A stretch of DNA of 49,067 nt from Exercitatus varius (GCF_029577735.1 NZ_JARQTO010000006.1:1-49067), one strand, 5' to 3'; shown: positions 1 through 8,915, numbered from the stretch's first letter. Numbers and translations: made by a program. The notes: generated from the letters alone by a model not told the origin.

Positions 1-26
1 AAGGGTACCGAAAGGTACCCTTTTTA
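1..26 (+). terminator. Rho-independent terminator of a gene left of the window
   Basis: Perfect 9-bp stem AAGGGTACC / GGTACCCTT closed by a GAAA tetraloop and followed by TTTTT. It should end transcription of a + strand gene lying just outside the window. Confidence 0.8.
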
Positions 27-234
27 TTGCAGTTTATCGTGAAGTGTTGATATGAAGAATTCTGCCAGTCGGAAATATTTGTATTCGATTCGCTTTATGC
101 CGTCGGCCAAAGAATTATAGATGAACGTTGCGGTAAGCTTATATCCAAGGTGACAGTCAATTTATTCAGACGGATGATGCTATGAACGACAATTTTGCCT
201 TTAACAACGTTCACGTTATGGAAAACAAAAAAGA

Positions 235-262
235 GCGGAATCAAAGATTCCGTTATTTTTTA
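235..262 (+). terminator. Probable terminator hairpin upstream of asd
   Basis: Seven-bp stem CGGAATC/GATTCCG with an AAA loop, then TTATTTTTTAT. It would isolate asd from upstream transcription. Confidence 0.6.
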
Positions 263-271
263 TAAAAAAAC

Positions 272-300
272 TTGATTTTATTCGGTCTATCTAGTAATTA
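272..300 (+). promoter_or_regulatory. Possible sigma-70 promoter of asd
   Basis: TTGATT at 272-277 and TAATTA at 295-300 are separated by 17 bp, about 45 bp before the asd start. The -10 match is weak, so this is only a candidate. The leader is too short for a lysine riboswitch. Confidence 0.3.
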
Positions 301-343
301 ATTAATCTCACACAAACATAATCTTAATCATAAGGAATAAAAC

Positions 344-1456
344 ATGAAAAACGTTGGTTTTATCGGATGGCGCGGGATGGTCGGTTCCGTATTAATGGAT
401 CGTATGCAGCAGGAGCAGGATTTTGCAAATCTTAATCCGGTTTTCTTCACCACCTCTCAAGCGGGGCAAAAAGCGCCGGTATTCGGCGGCAAAGAAGCGG
501 GAACGTTGAAAGACGCTTTTGACATCGAAGAATTAAAAAAACTGGATATTATCGTCACCTGCCAGGGCGGAGATTACACCAATGAAGTTTATCCGAAACT
601 GAAAGCCGCCGGTTGGGATGGCTATTGGGTGGACGCCGCTTCCGCGTTACGCATGGAAAAAGACGCCATCATCGTCTTGGATCCGGTGAACCAACACGTT
701 ATCGCCGACGGCTTAAAAAACGGCATTAAAACCTTTGTCGGCGGTAATTGTACCGTCAGTCTGATGTTAATGGCGCTAGGCGGTTTATTCGAACGCGATT
801 TGGTGGAATGGATTTCTGTGGCGACTTACCAGGCCGCTTCCGGCGCCGGCGCCAAAAATATGCGCGAACTGGTTTCACAAATGGGTTTATTGGAAAAATC
901 CGTCAGCGCGGAATTAGCCAATCCGGCCTCTTCCATTTTAGAGATTGAACGCAAAGTCACCGCCGAAATGCGCGCAGACAGCTTCCCGACGGACAATTTC
1001 GGCGCCGCATTAGCGGGCAGTTTAATTCCGTGGATCGACAAATTGCTGCCAAGCGGTCAAACTAAAGAAGAATGGAAAGGCTATGCGGAAACGAACAAAA
1101 TTCTGGGGTTAAGCGACAACCCGATTCCGGTGGACGGCTTATGCGTGCGCATCGGTGCATTGCGCTGCCACAGCCAGGCGTTCACAATCAAACTGAAAAA
1201 AGATATTCCGTTAGACGAAATCGAACAAATCCTGGCTTCACATAACGAATGGGTGAAAGTGATCCCGAATGATAAAGAAACCACCTTGCGCGAATTAACG
1301 CCGGCGAAAGTCACCGGCACCTTGAGCGTGCCGGTTGGGCGTTTACGCAAATTGGCGATGGGACCCGAATATTTGGCGGCTTTCACCGTGGGCGACCAAT
1401 TATTGTGGGGCGCCGCAGAACCCGTACGCCGAATCTTGAAACAGTTAGTGGCTTAA
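344..1456 (+). CDS. asd: Aspartate-semialdehyde dehydrogenase
   Basis: Converts L-aspartyl-4-phosphate to L-aspartate semialdehyde with NADPH, the branch point to lysine/diaminopimelate, threonine and methionine; cytoplasmic. The 370-residue length matches gammaproteobacterial Asd. The N-terminus has the Rossmann motif GFIGWRGMVG (residues 5-14). The catalytic Cys is in GGNCTVSL (Cys136) and the acid-base His is in GALRCHSQ (His276). The start ATG follows AAGGAATAAAAC, a good ribosome site. It is monocistronic, bounded by a hairpin upstream and a USS terminator downstream. Confidence 0.97.
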   Translation: MKNVGFIGWRGMVGSVLMDRMQQEQDFANLNPVFFTTSQAGQKAPVFGGKEAGTLKDAFDIEELKKLDIIVTCQGGDYTNEVYPKLKAAGWDGYWVDAASALRMEKDAIIVLDPVNQHVIADGLKNGIKTFVGGNCTVSLMLMALGGLFERDLVEWISVATYQAASGAGAKNMRELVSQMGLLEKSVSAELANPASSILEIERKVTAEMRADSFPTDNFGAALAGSLIPWIDKLLPSGQTKEEWKGYAETNKILGLSDNPIPVDGLCVRIGALRCHSQAFTIKLKKDIPLDEIEQILASHNEWVKVIPNDKETTLRELTPAKVTGTLSVPVGRLRKLAMGPEYLAAFTVGDQLLWGAAEPVRRILKQLVA

Positions 1457-1460
1457 AAGA

Positions 1461-1495
1461 AAAAGTGCGGTCAAATTTAACCGCACTTTTTGTTT
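1461..1495 (+). terminator. USS inverted-pair terminator behind asd
   Basis: AAAAGTGCGGTcaaatttAACCGCACTTTTT: two head-to-head uptake signal cores form a stem with a T-run. This is the standard Pasteurellaceae dual use of USS pairs as terminators. Confidence 0.85.
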
Positions 1496-1523
1496 CCTCC
1501 CGAGAATAACGAAAGAAAATTCC

Positions 1524-2468
1524 ATGTATCGAGAACCGCATTTTGGCAAATTCGCGCTGAGCCGGCTGGCTCCGTTCGCGGAACAGTTTCCCGTTCAATA
1601 TATGGACGGGCAGAACGGCTGTCGTCTGGCGTACCGTTATTTTCATCATCAGGCGCATTGCAAATTAGTGATTCTGGTGAACGGACGGGCGGAAAATCTG
1701 CTGAAATGGACGGAAGTCGCTTACGATTTTTATCATCGCGGTTATGACGTGCTGGCGTTTGATCACCGCGGACAAGGCTTTTCACAGCGTCTGTTGCAGG
1801 ATAAGCAAAAAGGTTATTTGGACGAGTTCCGTTTTTATGTGGCGGACATGGCAAAAATTATCGAAAAATCGACCGCACTTTTTGCTTACCAAAGCCAACA
1901 TATTCTGGCGCATTCCATGGGCGGCCTGATTTCCTCCTATTATTTGGCGGATTATGACCACCGCATCACTAACGCCGTGCTTTCCGCGCCGTTTTTCGGC
2001 ATGCCGCTGAAGCATCCGATTCGGGATCAGCTTATCATCGGTTTGATGTTGCTGCTCGGGCAAGGCGAGCGTTATGTATTCGGCAAGCAGCCGTATCGTC
2101 CGGTGCATGTTTCGCTGAACGATTTAAGCAGTTGTGCGACGCGAATGAGATGGATGAATCGGGTAAACCGAAAACATCCCGAGTTGGGATTGGGCGGGCC
2201 GACTTTCCGCTGGGTCCATTTATGTTTGCAGGCGATTCGCCGTCTGCCCCGGGTTTTGCCGAAAATCGATATTCCCGTGCTGATTCTGCAATCGGAACAG
2301 GAAAAGATTGTGGCGAATAAAAATCTTGAAAATCTGACCGCACTTTTACCGCAGGGTAAATTGGAACAAATCCCGCTGGCGAAGCATGAAATTCTGTTTG
2401 AAAAAGATGCGGTGCGGGAAAATGCGCTGCAGAAAATCTGGACATTCATGGAAAATCCGTTAAATTGA
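1524..2468 (+). CDS. pldB: Lysophospholipase L2 (alpha/beta hydrolase)
   Basis: Probable inner-membrane-associated lysophospholipase that removes the fatty acid from lysophospholipids. The 314 residues have the serine-hydrolase_4 layout: oxyanion-region HRGQGFS near residue 81, nucleophile elbow AHSMGG with Ser131, and a C-terminal His in LAKHEILF. PldB of enterobacteria has the same AHSMGG motif and similar size. No signal peptide is seen. Two USS cores lie inside the gene and encode 'STALF' and 'LTALLP'. The start ATG lies about 30 bp after the asd terminator. The exact substrate is by homology only. Confidence 0.85.
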   Translation: MYREPHFGKFALSRLAPFAEQFPVQYMDGQNGCRLAYRYFHHQAHCKLVILVNGRAENLLKWTEVAYDFYHRGYDVLAFDHRGQGFSQRLLQDKQKGYLDEFRFYVADMAKIIEKSTALFAYQSQHILAHSMGGLISSYYLADYDHRITNAVLSAPFFGMPLKHPIRDQLIIGLMLLLGQGERYVFGKQPYRPVHVSLNDLSSCATRMRWMNRVNRKHPELGLGGPTFRWVHLCLQAIRRLPRVLPKIDIPVLILQSEQEKIVANKNLENLTALLPQGKLEQIPLAKHEILFEKDAVRENALQKIWTFMENPLN

Positions 2469-2560
2469 ACGTGCACTTTTATGCGCGATGATTGTCATAA
2501 TAAACGCGTTAATGCGGCGTGCGTTAACGAAATTTCAATTTTTATCAGAAGGAAACTCAA

Positions 2561-3466
2561 ATGGCGGCAGAACAGGCCCAAGAAACCGTTCCGAACATTG
2601 ATGTGCAGGAACAGGCAAGTAAAGTGATTGACACCGTAAGTTCTATGAATATGGACACTTTACTTCACGACTGGATTATTCCGTACGGCACCAAAATTTT
2701 ATTGGCGGTCGTTATTTATGTGGCGGGCAAATGGATTGCGCGGTTAATCAGTAAATTGTTAGGTAAAGCGGCGTTGGCGTCCACCAAAGACGAAATGCTG
2801 CAGAGTTTTGTGTCATCCATCAGTTATTTTCTGATGCTGTTAATCGTTATAATTGCGGCATTGTCGCAGTTGGGCATTAACACCAGTTCGTTGGTTGCTC
2901 TTATCGGTGCGGCGGGTTTGGCTGTGGGTTTGGCGTTGCAAAATTCGCTGCAAAATTTCGCGGCAGGCGTGATGTTGTTGGTGTTCAAACCGTTTCGTAA
3001 AGGGGATTTGATCGAAACCGGCGGCATGACGGGAACGGTGGAACAAATGGGATTGTTGGTGTTGGAATTGCGCACTGCGGACAATAAAACCGTATTAATT
3101 CCGAACGGCAAAGTGTTCAGCGACAGCATTGTGAATAATTCGGCGAATAAAACCCGCCGTATCGATTTTATTTTCGATATCGCGTACGACGCGGATATTG
3201 CCACGGCCAAAGAGATTGTTGCGCGCGTATTGGACGAGGATCCGCGCGTGCTGAAAACACCGGCGCCGACGATTGCGGTCGGTGCGCTGGCGGCAAGCAG
3301 CGTACAATTATTTGTGCGCCCTTGGGTGAATACGCCGGATTATTGGGGCGTGCATTTCGATGTGACGGAACGAATCAAGCTGGAATTTGATAAAGCGGGC
3401 ATTGACATTCCGTTTGCACAAATGGATTTACATTTGCCGGAAAACGCAACGATTTCCACGAAATAA
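2561..3466 (+). CDS. mscS: Small-conductance mechanosensitive channel
   Basis: Homoheptameric inner-membrane channel that opens under membrane tension and releases solutes on hypo-osmotic shock. The 301 residues show three hydrophobic segments at about 43-61, 85-103 and 110-141. The third is the Gly/Ala-rich pore helix (GLAVGLALQNSLQNFAAG) followed by the family beta-domain entry FKPFRKGD. The soluble C-terminal cage domain follows. Length is close to E. coli MscS (286). The start ATG has AGAAGGAAACTCAA upstream. It stands alone, with its own terminator at 3514. Confidence 0.92.
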   Translation: MAAEQAQETVPNIDVQEQASKVIDTVSSMNMDTLLHDWIIPYGTKILLAVVIYVAGKWIARLISKLLGKAALASTKDEMLQSFVSSISYFLMLLIVIIAALSQLGINTSSLVALIGAAGLAVGLALQNSLQNFAAGVMLLVFKPFRKGDLIETGGMTGTVEQMGLLVLELRTADNKTVLIPNGKVFSDSIVNNSANKTRRIDFIFDIAYDADIATAKEIVARVLDEDPRVLKTPAPTIAVGALAASSVQLFVRPWVNTPDYWGVHFDVTERIKLEFDKAGIDIPFAQMDLHLPENATISTK

Positions 3467-3513
3467 TATTCTTCCCGCCCAAAGACAAGGCGAAACCATC
3501 TTACTTAAAAATC

Positions 3514-3546
3514 AAGGCCCGAATTACACCGGGCCTTTAATTTTAT
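3514..3546 (+). terminator. Terminator behind mscS
   Basis: Perfect stem AAGGCCCG / CGGGCCTT with an 8-nt loop followed by TAATTTTATT. Confidence 0.85.
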
Positions 3547-3813
3547 TCAGCATGCGATAAGTATGCTTGCTTAAATATCCATTTATTTCCTGATTTTTTA
3601 AAACAAGTTTAGTTTTTATTTTACGAGATTTAATCCTTTAACTTAATATAAATTTAGTTTTAAATTCTAAGATTCTATTATATGCGATATTTTTGTTATT
3701 TTAGTGTCGAAATTTAAAAGCTAAATCGAACTATTAACCTTATTTTATATATTGACATTATTCCGAATTAGCGCAATATTTAACCTATTCGATTTAAGCT
3801 GAAGGAATCCGTT
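3547..3813. other. AT-rich intergenic region before the BASS transporter
   Basis: Very AT-rich with no open frame of note. It presumably holds the promoter of the next gene, but I cannot pick one with confidence. The ribosome site CTGAAGGAATCCGTT precedes the ATG at 3814. Confidence 0.5.
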
Positions 3814-4800
3814 ATGCGCGCACTTAAACAGATAAGTCATTATCTTACAAAATTTACCGCTCTTTTTATTATTCTCACCGCCTGTGTGACTTTTTATGCT
3901 CCCGATTTGTTCGCTTGGGTGAAAGGTGATGCCCAGGTGTTGGTGTTGGGCGTTATTATGCTTTCTATGGGGATGACGCTCGGCGCCAACGATTACAAAA
4001 TTCTGGCTCGGCGTCCCTTTGATATTTTCGTCGGCGCGGTGGCGCAATACACCATTATGCCGTTTGTTGCGATTGCCATTGCCAATATGTTTAATCTGTC
4101 TCCGGGTCTCACTTTAGGCCTGGTGTTGGTGGGTTGTTGCCCGGGCGGTGTGTCGTCCAATATTATGAGTTTTTTATGTAAAGGTGACGTGGCTTTTTCC
4201 GTGGGAATGACCACCGTTTCCACTATTATCGCACCGGTCATGACACCGCTGTTGATCAATTACCTGGTGGGCGAAAGTATTGATATGGACGGCTGGGCGA
4301 TGTTCAAATTTATGCTGTGGGTGACGATTTTACCGGTAGGCGTCGGCTCCGCATTCAACATTTTTTTCCATAAAAGAAAATGGTTCCACGACGTACAAGC
4401 CACGATGCCGGGTGTGGCGGTGATCAGTTTTGCCTGTATCGTGGGCGGCGTAGTGGCGGTTCACGGCGCGAAATTTCTGGAATCGGGGTTGATTATTTTC
4501 GCTTGTATCGCTTGCCATAACGGCATCGGTTATGCATTAGGTTATTTTGTCGGCGAATTAGTCGGCATGACTACCGCCAAAAAACGCACCTTATCCATTG
4601 AAGTGGGCGTGCAAAACGCCGGTTTGGCAACGGGATTAAGTTCCAAATTCTTCCCGACCAGCGCGGAATCCGCCATTGCCTGTGCGGTGTCTTGCGTATG
4701 GCATTCCATTTCCGGCACCATTCTGGCGAACTTCTTCCTGTGGTGGGATAAAAAACAGGGTAAACCGGTTTCCACCGTACATTCCGTGGCGGAAAGCTGA
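3814..4800 (+). CDS. Bile acid:sodium symporter (BASS) family transporter, PanS-like
   Basis: Polytopic inner-membrane protein of 328 residues with about nine to ten hydrophobic segments. BASS-family hallmarks are visible: GMTLGANDYK near residue 54 and the crossover region GCCPGGVSSNIMSFL near residue 108, where Na+ and substrate bind in structurally known relatives. Bacterial members carry organic anions; the Salmonella relative PanS moves ketopantoate/pantoate. The substrate cannot be read from sequence, so no symbol is given. It is a single-gene unit with a USS-pair terminator just downstream. Confidence 0.85.
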   Translation: MRALKQISHYLTKFTALFIILTACVTFYAPDLFAWVKGDAQVLVLGVIMLSMGMTLGANDYKILARRPFDIFVGAVAQYTIMPFVAIAIANMFNLSPGLTLGLVLVGCCPGGVSSNIMSFLCKGDVAFSVGMTTVSTIIAPVMTPLLINYLVGESIDMDGWAMFKFMLWVTILPVGVGSAFNIFFHKRKWFHDVQATMPGVAVISFACIVGGVVAVHGAKFLESGLIIFACIACHNGIGYALGYFVGELVGMTTAKKRTLSIEVGVQNAGLATGLSSKFFPTSAESAIACAVSCVWHSISGTILANFFLWWDKKQGKPVSTVHSVAES

Positions 4801-4821
4801 TTCGGACATCTCGCTATATCT

Positions 4822-4855
4822 TAAAGTGCGGTAAATTTTGACCGCACTTTTTGTT
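4822..4855 (+). terminator. USS inverted-pair terminator
   Basis: AAAGTGCGGTaaattttgACCGCACTTTTTG, a head-to-head USS pair with T-run, ending the BASS transporter transcript. A third, single USS lies at about 4899-4910. Confidence 0.85.
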
Positions 4856-4973
4856 TATCACGACTTTCTCTTCCGACCTTGAACTTGCTTCTGGTAAAAG
4901 TGCGGTCGAATTTTGCTAAGTTTTTTTTAAAAATTTGAAGTTCGTCACATTTATTACAAAAATGTTACATAAA

Positions 4974-5047
4974 TGTAAATTTACACTTTACGTTATTCAC
5001 AATCGAGGCGTATAGTGTAAATATCAATCAGAAATCGCTGATTTGAT
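4974..5047 (+). promoter_or_regulatory. Palindromic control region of the alcohol dehydrogenase gene
   Basis: Contains a perfect 12-bp palindrome TGTAAATTTACA (4974-4985) and an imperfect inverted repeat ATCAATCAG/CTGATTTGAT (5023-5047) just before the gene. TATAGT at 5011-5016 could be a -10 element, with only a weak -35 match. The palindromes look like binding sites of unknown regulators; the second is loosely FNR/CRP-like but does not match either consensus. Confidence 0.35.
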
Positions 5048-5091
5048 AACCAATGGCGAATTTGACTTTATTTCTTGCGGAGGTAGCGATT

Positions 5092-6249
5092 ATGTCAACA
5101 TATTATTTTTTACCAACCAGAAATGTATTCGGCGAAAATGCAGTTGAAGAAGTCGGCACATTAATGAAAAGTTTAGGCGGCAACAATCCACTGATTGTGA
5201 CCGACGCGTTCCTTGCCAAAAGCGGCATGGCGGATCAATTGTCCGCCGTATTGAGCAATGCGGGATTAAAACCGGTAATTTTCGGCGGTGCCGAACCGAA
5301 CCCGACGGATAAAAACGTGGAAGACGGCGTGGCGTTTTATCATGAACACGGCTGTGATTCCATCATTTCCCTGGGCGGCGGTTCTTCTCACGACTGCGCC
5401 AAAGGTATCGGCTTAATCGCCAGTAACGGCGGACGCATTCAGGATTACGAAGGCATCGACCGTTCCCATAATCCGATGGTGCCGCTGATGGCGGTCAATA
5501 CCACGGCGGGGACGGCGTCCGAAATCACTCGATTCTGTATCATCACCGACACGGCGCGCAAAGTCAAAATGGCGATTGTGGACTGGCGCGTCACGCCGCA
5601 AATCGCTGTGAACGATCCGCTGCTAATGAAAGGCATGCCGCCAAGTCTGACCGCAGCGACCGGCATGGATGCGCTGACTCATGCGATTGAAGCCTACGTC
5701 TCCACCGCCGCCAATCCGCTTACCGATTCCGCGGCGTTAATGGCGATTACCATGATTCAGCAATATTTGCCGAAAGCGGTGGCAAACGGCGAATATATGA
5801 AAGCGCGCGATAAAATGGCATACGCGCAGTATTTGGCGGGAATTGCCTTTAACAATGCGTCTCTCGGTTACGTGCACGCCATGGCGCATCAATTGGGCGG
5901 CTTCTACAACCTGCCGCACGGCGTTTGTAACGCGATTCTGCTGCCTTATGTGGAAGAGTTTAACCTCATCGGCAATCTCAACCGATTCCGCGACATTGCC
6001 AAAGCCATGGGTGAAAATATCGACGGCTTATGCACCGATGACGCAGCGTTGAAAGCCATTGCCGCCATTCGTCGGCTAAGCAAACAAGTGGGCATTCCGG
6101 CCAATCTGCGATTGCTCGGCGTGAAACCGGAAGATTTCGACGTGATGGCGGAAAACGCGATGAAAGACGTGTGTATGCTCACCAATCCGCGCAAAGCCAC
6201 CAAACAACAGGTTATCGAAATTTTCCAACGGGCTTATGACGGCGATTAA
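5092..6249 (+). CDS. Iron-containing alcohol dehydrogenase (YiaY/AdhB type)
   Basis: Group III Fe-dependent NAD(P)-linked alcohol dehydrogenase of 385 residues, closely resembling E. coli YiaY and Zymomonas AdhB. The nucleotide-binding SLGGGSSHDCAKG is at residues 93-105. Metal ligands are Asp193 and His197 (MDALTHAIE), His262 (VHAMAHQLGG) and His276 (LPHGVCN). I chose the ATG at 5092 because GCGGAGGT lies just upstream and it gives the family N-terminus; an ATG at 5053 would add 13 residues and has no ribosome site. The likely role is interconverting short-chain aldehydes and alcohols in fermentation. The true substrate (ethanol, lactaldehyde or another) is not decidable here. Confidence 0.9.
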   Translation: MSTYYFLPTRNVFGENAVEEVGTLMKSLGGNNPLIVTDAFLAKSGMADQLSAVLSNAGLKPVIFGGAEPNPTDKNVEDGVAFYHEHGCDSIISLGGGSSHDCAKGIGLIASNGGRIQDYEGIDRSHNPMVPLMAVNTTAGTASEITRFCIITDTARKVKMAIVDWRVTPQIAVNDPLLMKGMPPSLTAATGMDALTHAIEAYVSTAANPLTDSAALMAITMIQQYLPKAVANGEYMKARDKMAYAQYLAGIAFNNASLGYVHAMAHQLGGFYNLPHGVCNAILLPYVEEFNLIGNLNRFRDIAKAMGENIDGLCTDDAALKAIAAIRRLSKQVGIPANLRLLGVKPEDFDVMAENAMKDVCMLTNPRKATKQQVIEIFQRAYDGD

Positions 6250-6281
6250 TTTTCCCAAACGCGATTGTAAACCTGTCCTCT

Positions 6282-6317
6282 AAAAAGTGCGGTCAAATTC
6301 GACCGCACTTTATTTTT
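6282..6317 (+). terminator. USS inverted-pair terminator
   Basis: AAAAAGTGCGGTCaaattcGACCGCACTTTATTTTT behind the alcohol dehydrogenase gene. Confidence 0.85.
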
Positions 6318-6377
6318 CTGTTTCGCAATTAATGGTAAACTAAGCGGAATTTTTGAGACAACCAAACAGGATACAGA

Positions 6378-8093
6378 ATGCGTACGAGTCAATATTTATT
6401 TTCAACCCTAAAAGAAACCCCGAATGATGCTCAGGTGGTGAGCCATCAGCTGATGTTGCGGGCGGGCATGATTCGCCCGATGGCGTCCGGTTTGTACAAC
6501 TGGCTGCCGACGGGTATTAAAGTGTTGAAAAAAGTGGAAAATATCATTCGCGAGGAAATGAATAAAGGCGGTGCCGTTGAAGTGTTAATGCCGGTGGTGC
6601 AGCCGGCGGAATTGTGGCAGGAATCCGGTCGTTGGGAACAATACGGTCCCGAACTTCTTCGTTTCAGCGATCGCGGCAATCGCGATTTCGTACTGGGGCC
6701 GACGCACGAAGAAGTGATTACCGATTTGGTGCGTCGTGAAGTCTCTTCTTACAAGCAACTGCCGCTGAATTTATATCAAATCCAAACCAAATTCCGCGAC
6801 GAAGTGCGCCCGCGTTTCGGGGTGATGCGTTCCCGCGAATTTGTGATGAAGGACGCTTATTCCTTCCACACCACGCAGGAAAGTCTGCAACAGACTTACG
6901 AGGTGATGTATCAGGTTTATACCAATATTTTCAACCGGTTAGGTTTGGATTTCCGTGCGGTGCAGGCGGATACGGGTTCCATCGGCGGTTCCGCTTCACA
7001 CGAATTTCAGGTGCTGGCATCCAGCGGCGAGGACGACGTGGTGTTTTCCACCGAAAGCGATTTCGCCGCCAATATCGAACTGGCGGAAGCGATTGCCATG
7101 GGCGAACGCCGGGCGCCGGGCAAGCCGATGGAATTAGTGGATACGCCGAATGCCAAAACCATTGCGGAATTGGTGGAACAGTTTAATCTGCCGATTGAAA
7201 AAACCGTGAAAACCTTGATCGTGAAAGGCGCAACGGAAGAAGCGCCGTTGGTCGCGTTAATTATTCGCGGCGATCACGAGTTGAATGAAATTAAAGCGCA
7301 AAAACATCCGTTGGTGGCGGATCCGCTTGAATTTGCCGATGAAGCGGAAATTAAGTCGAAAATCGGTGCCGGCGTGGGATCATTAGGGCCGGTTAATCTG
7401 AATATTCCGGCGATTATCGACCGTTCCGTCGCTTTGATGTCCGATTTCGGCGCCGGCGCTAATGTTGACGGTAAACATTATTTCAACATAAATTGGGAAC
7501 GCGATACGGCGATGCCTGAAGTGTTCGATTTGCGCAATGTGGTGGAAGGCGATCCGAGTCCGGACGGCAAAGGGACGCTGCAAATCAAACGCGGCATCGA
7601 AGTGGGGCACATTTTCCAATTAGGCAAAAAATATTCCGAAGCCATGAAAGCCACCGTTCAGGGCGAAGACGGCAAACCGTTGGTGATGACCATGGGATGT
7701 TACGGCATCGGCGTGACCCGTGTGGTGGCGGCAGCGATTGAACAGCATCACGACGAACGCGGAATTATCTGGCCGAGCGATGAAATTGCGCCGTTCACCG
7801 TCGCTATCGTGCCGATGAATATGCATAAATCGGAAAGCGTGCGGGCATTTGCGGAAGAATTGTATCAAACCCTGAAAGCGCAAGGCGCGGACGTGATTTT
7901 TGATGATCGCAAAGAACGTCCGGGCGTGATGTTCGCGGATATGGAGCTCATCGGCGTGCCGCATATGTTGGTGATTGGCGAGAAAAATCTCGACAAGGGC
8001 GAAATCGAATATAAAAACCGCCGCAGCGGCGAAAAACAGATGATCGCCAAAGATCGGCTGCTTGCGTTCTTAGCGGAAACCGTGAAAGCGTAA
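6378..8093 (+). CDS. proS: Prolyl-tRNA synthetase
   Basis: Charges tRNA(Pro) with proline; cytoplasmic class II synthetase. The 571 residues match the bacterial ProS that carries an insertion editing domain. The catalytic core has GPTHEEVITD (107-116, a class II motif 2 region element) and VRPRFGVMRSREF nearby. The INS domain, roughly residues 220-380, removes mischarged Ala-tRNA(Pro). The C-terminal anticodon-binding domain has the 'DDRKERPGVMFADMELIG' stretch. Start ATG after ACAGGATACAGA. Monocistronic, ending in a strong USS terminator. Confidence 0.97.
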   Translation: MRTSQYLFSTLKETPNDAQVVSHQLMLRAGMIRPMASGLYNWLPTGIKVLKKVENIIREEMNKGGAVEVLMPVVQPAELWQESGRWEQYGPELLRFSDRGNRDFVLGPTHEEVITDLVRREVSSYKQLPLNLYQIQTKFRDEVRPRFGVMRSREFVMKDAYSFHTTQESLQQTYEVMYQVYTNIFNRLGLDFRAVQADTGSIGGSASHEFQVLASSGEDDVVFSTESDFAANIELAEAIAMGERRAPGKPMELVDTPNAKTIAELVEQFNLPIEKTVKTLIVKGATEEAPLVALIIRGDHELNEIKAQKHPLVADPLEFADEAEIKSKIGAGVGSLGPVNLNIPAIIDRSVALMSDFGAGANVDGKHYFNINWERDTAMPEVFDLRNVVEGDPSPDGKGTLQIKRGIEVGHIFQLGKKYSEAMKATVQGEDGKPLVMTMGCYGIGVTRVVAAAIEQHHDERGIIWPSDEIAPFTVAIVPMNMHKSESVRAFAEELYQTLKAQGADVIFDDRKERPGVMFADMELIGVPHMLVIGEKNLDKGEIEYKNRRSGEKQMIAKDRLLAFLAETVKA

Positions 8094-8110
8094 TGCCATA
8101 AAAAACATTG

Positions 8111-8165
8111 AAAAAATCGACCGCACTTTTGAGCCGAAACGGCTTTAAAGTGCGGTCATTTTTGT
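8111..8165 (+). terminator. Nested USS terminator behind proS
   Basis: GACCGCACTTTtgAGCC gaaac GGCTttAAAGTGCGGTC then ATTTTTG: a USS pair with an inner AGCC/GGCT stem. It works in both directions. Confidence 0.85.
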
Positions 8166-8308
8166 CTATTATGTTCTTAAGAATGCTATTATTGAGGGGG
8201 GATTCAGAGAGTAATTATTCTTATTGCCTCTTGAGGGAACAATGCCATTGCTATAAAAGGGATATTATAATCTTCTTAAATATCTGTGATTCTACTAAAG
8301 TATAAAAA
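8166..8308. other. AT-rich spacer, no gene seen
   Basis: A 65-codon open frame crosses this stretch from 8108 but starts inside the proS terminator and has no family resemblance. I see no other feature. Confidence 0.5.
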
Positions 8309-8815
8309 TTACGATGTTTGTTTTAGTGGTTTTTTCTTCCAACGTTTAGCAAGCCATTCAAATTCTTGATAAAAGGTCTTATTATTTTGTTTACGGCGGA
8401 TTTCATAAACCAATGGACAAAGCCTATCCCACATCGATGTAATACTAGTGTATTGCATTTGTTTATAAATTTTTTCTTCAAAAGCTTTATTACGAATGCT
8501 TTGTGCAATAAACTCATAGCGATTGAGTAGCATTGTGATTTGTTTGTATCGTTCGGATTGTTGCTCTTTTTCTTGGAAGTAGATTACAACAAATGAATTT
8601 TCATTATCCCGTGCAAGATTGAATACTGCAAATTTCGCTTCACGCAATTCTACATCTTGGTTTTCTTGTAACAGAACATCAATCGTTGTACGTTTTCTTG
8701 CCATTCTTCCATTATGATGGATAGCTAATACTGCCATAAGAGCAGATAAAACTACGGCTCCTGTTTGAATCCAGAAGCCGTAACTTTCACCAAGAAATCT
8801 TGCAGTTTCATTCAT
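8309..8815 (-). CDS. DUF4760-type membrane-anchored protein of unknown function
   Basis: About 168 residues: one N-terminal transmembrane segment (FWIQTGAVVLSALMAVLAIHH) followed by a helical cytosolic domain. The layout 'RKRTTIDVLLQ', then 'LLNRYEFIAQSIRNKAFEEKIYKQM' and 'FEWLAKRWKKK' near the C-terminus resembles DUF4760 proteins. The function is unknown. I prefer the ATG at 8815 over a TTG at 8830, because the stop of a 13-codon leader ORF with a strong ribosome site overlaps this ATG as TAATG. The gene and its surroundings are more AT-rich than proS or modBC, which suggests acquisition. It sits between proS and a truncated modC. Confidence 0.7.
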   Translation of the reverse strand: MNETARFLGESYGFWIQTGAVVLSALMAVLAIHHNGRMARKRTTIDVLLQENQDVELREAKFAVFNLARDNENSFVVIYFQEKEQQSERYKQITMLLNRYEFIAQSIRNKAFEEKIYKQMQYTSITSMWDRLCPLVYEIRRKQNNKTFYQEFEWLAKRWKKKPLKQTS

Positions 8816-8856
8816 TAGAAACCATCCCAACCTTCATTTAAATCGAATTTGTTCAT
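8815..8856 (-). CDS. 13-codon leader ORF coupled to the DUF4760 gene
   Basis: Reads MNKFDLNEGWDGF-stop. It has a near-ideal Shine-Dalgarno (AAAGGAGGAAACA before ATG) while the following gene has a poor one, and its TAA overlaps the next ATG (TAATG). This is the classic geometry for translational coupling. Whether the peptide itself matters is unknown. Confidence 0.55.
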   Translation of the reverse strand: MNKFDLNEGWDGF

Positions 8857-8882
8857 TGTTTCCTCCTTTGCCTTTTTAGACT

Positions 8883-8915
8883 AAAAAAGCTTACTAAAGT
8901 TCTCTTTAGCAAGCT
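8883..8915 (-). terminator. Hairpin with T-run upstream of the leader ORF (- strand)
   Basis: On the - strand AGCTTGCTAAAG-AGAA-CTTTAGTAAGCT (12-bp arms, one mismatch) is followed by TTTTT. It lies between the only good promoter and the leader ORF, so it could be an attenuator or the end of a short RNA. Confidence 0.65.

Larger units (their letters stand above)
27..343. other. Gene-poor leader before asd
   Basis: No convincing gene. Short open frames exist (22 codons from 52; an open frame at 137-265 with an ATG at 182) and two overlapping frames read protein-like, so this may be decayed coding DNA, but I recognise no family. A second hairpin, CGGAATC-AAA-GATTCCG followed by a T-rich tract, lies at 236-262. 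The rest is AT-rich DNA leading into the asd promoter. Confidence 0.5.

Noticed and set aside
137..265. Open frame before asd (ATG at 182, 27 codons)
   Set aside because: Reads somewhat protein-like but its end is formed by a terminator hairpin and I recognise nothing. Kept only as a possible remnant.
8108..8305. 65-codon + strand ORF behind proS
   Set aside because: It starts inside the proS terminator hairpin, has no ribosome site and no family resemblance.
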